A stretch of DNA of 64,000 nt from positions 273,082-337,081 of the forward strand of contig NZ_CANLNS010000004.1 of assembly GCF_947492715.1 (NCBI RefSeq), given 5' to 3'. Positions 62,201 through 64,000 of this stretch are shown here, piece by piece (within the stretch, counting starts at the first letter, position 1; each line of letters starts with the position of its first letter). Below the pieces are notes generated by a model, which saw only the letters and a program-made list of their open reading frames with translations, made no database searches and was not told where the DNA came from. The position numbers and the translations under genes are program-made. Origin of the DNA: an uncultured Psychroserpens sp. (GTDB taxonomy: Bacteria; Bacteroidota; Bacteroidia; Flavobacteriales; Flavobacteriaceae).

Positions 62201-64000
62201 TTCTGAACCTATGGCCCTACATCCATTTATTAGAGAAGTTACACCATAAGTCTGAATTCCAGGTGTTACAGGTGTAATCGTTGTTGTTGCTCCTGTTGTT
62301 ACTACAGTTCCTGTACCATCTTCCCATTCAATAACTTCATCAACTGGAGCTTGAGGAATCGTAATGCCGTCAATAGCCCATGAACTACCAACTGTTGATG
62401 TGAATGTGAACTTTACTCTAAGGTTAGTTAGTCCTATATAGTTTGTTAAATCAAAAGACACAGCATTGCCTGCATCTTGAAGGTCAATCGTTGGTACATT
62501 ATTAGCTCCTCCTCCTAAATTCACAAATCCACCTGAATCACCAGGTCCACTAAAGCTCATTAAACTTATTGGATATGTTGCGCCTCCATCAACTGATAAC
62601 TCAACCATTCCAATGGCACCAGACTGTAGGTAATATGCCGATTGAAAATCAATACTAGCAGAAGACAAACCTAACGTATTAAATACGGCAGTCTCAAGTG
62701 TTGTTACAGGTGGTGACGGATCGGCTCCGTTAAAATCACCATAAGTTATGGCAAACTTACCTCCTCCTTGATTTTTATACCTTACGCCTTCAGTAATATT
62801 ACTAGAATTATTCGCATTACCATTACTAATACCTCTCCAAGGGGTCGGTGATGTATTACTGCCTGAAGCACTCCACCCAGAGACACCGTCATTTCCATCA
62901 ACTAACCAACCTGGTAAATTAGCTTGGTTAAATTCACCACCATCATTTAATTCTGGATTAGTAGCAAATGAGCTTTGGGCTACAACCGTAATATCTGCTC
63001 CTAAACATGTATCAAATGTATCTGGACCAACAATTGTTGGCGGAATGTCTGGTGGTATCACAACGACTCTAACTATAGAAGATGTCGCCTGACAAGATCC
63101 TATCTGTACAACAGCTCTTATCAATGTTGTTTCTAAAATATCAGCGAAATAATAAGATGTTGTTGTATTTGCGATGTTAGTCCAAATAAGACCACCATTA
63201 GTTGATGCTTGCCAATACGCCACATTTCCTGTGTGACCTGACAAATTAAACGTTGCATTTTGTGGTTCATCTGGACATGCCGTTACTTCTACCAAATTAT
63301 CGGCGTCAGCTATAGTTTCTGTATTATTTAAGTAACCTAATACAGTCCCTCCTGTTATTGTTGGACTAACCACAGTCACTGTAGATGTACAAATAGCAGA
63401 ATTCCCATTTCCGTCATCAACAGTAAGTACAATGACATTAGTTCCTATATCTGTACAATCAAATACACTTTGAGATAATGTGAAATTAACTGTACCACAG
63501 TTATCTGTTGACCCATCATCAATTTGTGCTCCTGTAATCGTAGCGGTTCCAGTCGTATTATCTAATTGAACAGTTAAATCCTGACAAACAGGCACTGGAT
63601 CTGTAGTATCATTGATGACTACATTTTGAACCACATCAATTGCATTACCATTGCCATCATCAAAATTCCATGTGATTGCAAAAGATCCTTGAGTGTTATA
63701 TACTAAAGGATTGCCTGTGGTTCCTGTAATAGTTCCCGAACAACCATCTGTTGTTGTTGGTACCGAAACGGTCGCACTACATTCACCAGTAATCGTTGGT
63801 AAACTAGGAGCAACTGGTCCAGTTGTATCATCGATAATCACATTCTGATCTTGCGTGCTTGTGTTTCCATTGCCATCGTCATAAGTCCAAGTTACTATCG
63901 TTGTTGTCCCTTCGCCTGAAATTGGAAGTGTTGCATTATGACTTACAGTTACTGTGCCTCCACAGTTATCTGTAGCTGTTGGTGCTGTTAAACTTGTCAC
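59255..64000 (-). CDS. Giant T9SS surface protein, C-terminal 1581 residues (5' end outside window)
   Basis: The frame is open to base 64000, so the N-terminus and signal peptide are missing. Visible from the N-terminal side: about 225 residues of repeated HYR/Ig-like modules (TDNCGG..., DDGNGN three times, VVINDTTDP), a region with a fibronectin-like pattern, and PKD/choice-of-anchor-like parts. A LamG/concanavalin-like domain spans about 725-885 (DGTNDYITF, FSIETWIKPESVTG, WYHIAVTNNSG, YNGWMDELRIW-type end). A domain of about 470 residues follows, then a 230-residue module shared with the neighbouring gene, ending in a type A T9SS sorting domain. Such proteins are adhesins or polysaccharide binders on the surface. 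No catalytic site is seen. Confidence 0.9.
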   Translation of the reverse strand: MTSLTAPTATDNCGGTVTVSHNATLPISGEGTTTIVTWTYDDGNGNTSTQDQNVIIDDTTGPVAPSLPTITGECSATVSVPTTTDGCSGTITGTTGNPLVYNTQGSFAITWNFDDGNGNAIDVVQNVVINDTTDPVPVCQDLTVQLDNTTGTATITGAQIDDGSTDNCGTVNFTLSQSVFDCTDIGTNVIVLTVDDGNGNSAICTSTVTVVSPTITGGTVLGYLNNTETIADADNLVEVTACPDEPQNATFNLSGHTGNVAYWQASTNGGLIWTNIANTTTSYYFADILETTLIRAVVQIGSCQATSSIVRVVVIPPDIPPTIVGPDTFDTCLGADITVVAQSSFATNPELNDGGEFNQANLPGWLVDGNDGVSGWSASGSNTSPTPWRGISNGNANNSSNITEGVRYKNQGGGKFAITYGDFNGADPSPPVTTLETAVFNTLGLSSASIDFQSAYYLQSGAIGMVELSVDGGATYPISLMSFSGPGDSGGFVNLGGGANNVPTIDLQDAGNAVSFDLTNYIGLTNLRVKFTFTSTVGSSWAIDGITIPQAPVDEVIEWEDGTGTVVTTGATTTITPVTPGIQTYGVTSLINGCRAIGSEGTEFIDVNASLAYAGEDITQIIGECGEDINLNAYNNNLTAAQNVSNGVSNPAVFTTGTYPGTGEAGVWSATQTSGCGGNYTFSDVGSPTSKFSADPGTYQLTWTVPTIGCSDSIEVIIQSCPTIDFDGTNDYITFKDNYNLTNQFSIETWIKPESVTGTQTLFSKRDANNLSTGYDLRLVGTTVQFNWNGAGSIQSSYPISTNRWYHIAVTNNSGSYRLYIDGVEVSTPVAGSAPSTNTMNSLAGAMDQANNAPNRPVNYFNGWMDELRIWNTALTTAQIRQMMNQEIQDNTAVRGTVVPLDIAGLSWADLDGYYRMDVNCGTLVANKGIRGLLRNMTSAQQETAPLPYTSRVDGQNWATDNTWTNFNVWDAPNSLGIDNATPIDWNIVEISHDINSGNKDITVLGLISDTPNKVLDIKDPGSAQDETNDGQSLRVTHYLKLDGDIDLFGESQLLQDEGSILDVTSAGKLERDQQGTANLYNYNYWSSPVSTLSIASNNNPFNVNGILRDGSNSNSPQTLQWTGAHDANGATTPITLSSYWLFAYENYPFDSYASWRGLSETDNIATGLSFTMKGSGVGNPVSAVQNYVFIGKPNNGTITTPITIGNQALIGNPYPSAIDANAFILDNIPGGNPGTSQSTDGTLYFWEHYTSNFTHILEDYEGGYATYNLTGGNPAVSPPLVSGNGTPTKLPGRYVPVSQGFFVTASNVGGNIQFKNSQRTFVRETSASSTFIRSSNPNLYSTDEDPNTDIKRVRLEFKTTEGAKRPLLLGFVPNNLATDGIDYAYDAENSDSVFPNDMFFRIQEGDFTTQGVGDFDDTKEYPLVVYVDTPGLYEISLIGLENFEDAINVYIYDALLDDYADISSTAFQIALDANTYENRFYVTFSSETALSIPEEDLNKHLIAFFNTTQEIYVNMANISDVKTIKLINLLGQEVQNWDNTSTFVIDGAIRIPVKNIAEGSYIIKVNTNDGIYNTKVIIKE

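Overview
The window is a chromosomal stretch of a member of the Bacteroidota, almost certainly family Flavobacteriaceae (genus not resolvable by eye). The evidence is consistent across the window: low GC content; type IX secretion (T9SS) sorting domains on surface proteins; many lipoproteins, some with acidic export signals after the lipidated cysteine; Bacteroidota-type promoters (TTTG, about 20 bases, TAnnTTTG) in front of both tRNA genes; a bacillithiol gene (bshB1); and a tpx-dgkA-ftsK-lolA-lptF/G-ribB order that I recall as typical of flavobacteria.

Layout. 1-3829 (minus): a probable operon for a surface lipoprotein closely related to PNGase F, an M1 aminopeptidase and a patatin-like lipase cut by the window edge. 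3929-6031: recG. 6060-9854 (minus): a PA-domain M28 peptidase, an AraC regulator and a DUF2911/TPR protein. 10100-15664 (plus): a membrane-anchored AraC regulator, three exported proteins (WD40 propeller, alpha/beta hydrolase, kelch propeller), miaE and a TlpA-like thioredoxin, facing a second TlpA-like lipoprotein. 17098-28580: housekeeping genes (pheT, PAP2 phosphatase, tpx, dgkA, ftsK, LolA-like, LptF/G-like, ribB). 28577-32601 (minus): a secreted GH16 glucanase, a DegT aminotransferase, a cysteine-free thioredoxin-fold protein and a nitroreductase.

A tRNA-Ser(UGA) at 32780-32864 borders a 16-kb block of minus-strand genes (32961-48823) that reads as a metal-homeostasis island. It encodes a Cys/His-rich exported peptide, a TonB receptor, a Fur-family regulator, a Zn/Cd-type P-type ATPase, a second small Cys-rich protein, a complete heavy-metal RND pump (inner membrane, outer membrane, adaptor), an HMA-MauE fusion, DUF2911 and PepSY proteins, a methyltransferase and an HMA lipoprotein. 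In the model I favour, the TonB receptor and Fur regulator sense or acquire metal, the ATPase moves cytosolic metal to the periplasm, the RND pump expels it, and the small Cys/His proteins bind or hand it over. This is inference from domains and order.

48916-55166 holds a universal stress protein, a DUF3108 protein, a small membrane protein, two tandem M28 peptidases (one with and one without a PA domain), a dispersed GC-richer repeat and a fatty-acid-hydroxylase-type membrane enzyme. A tRNA-His follows, then bshB1, rlmF and a trans-sulfuration enzyme. The window ends in a short T9SS protein and the C-terminal 1581 residues of a giant T9SS surface protein, which share a homologous C-terminal module. 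I saw no CRISPR array, transposase, integrase, rRNA gene or prophage.
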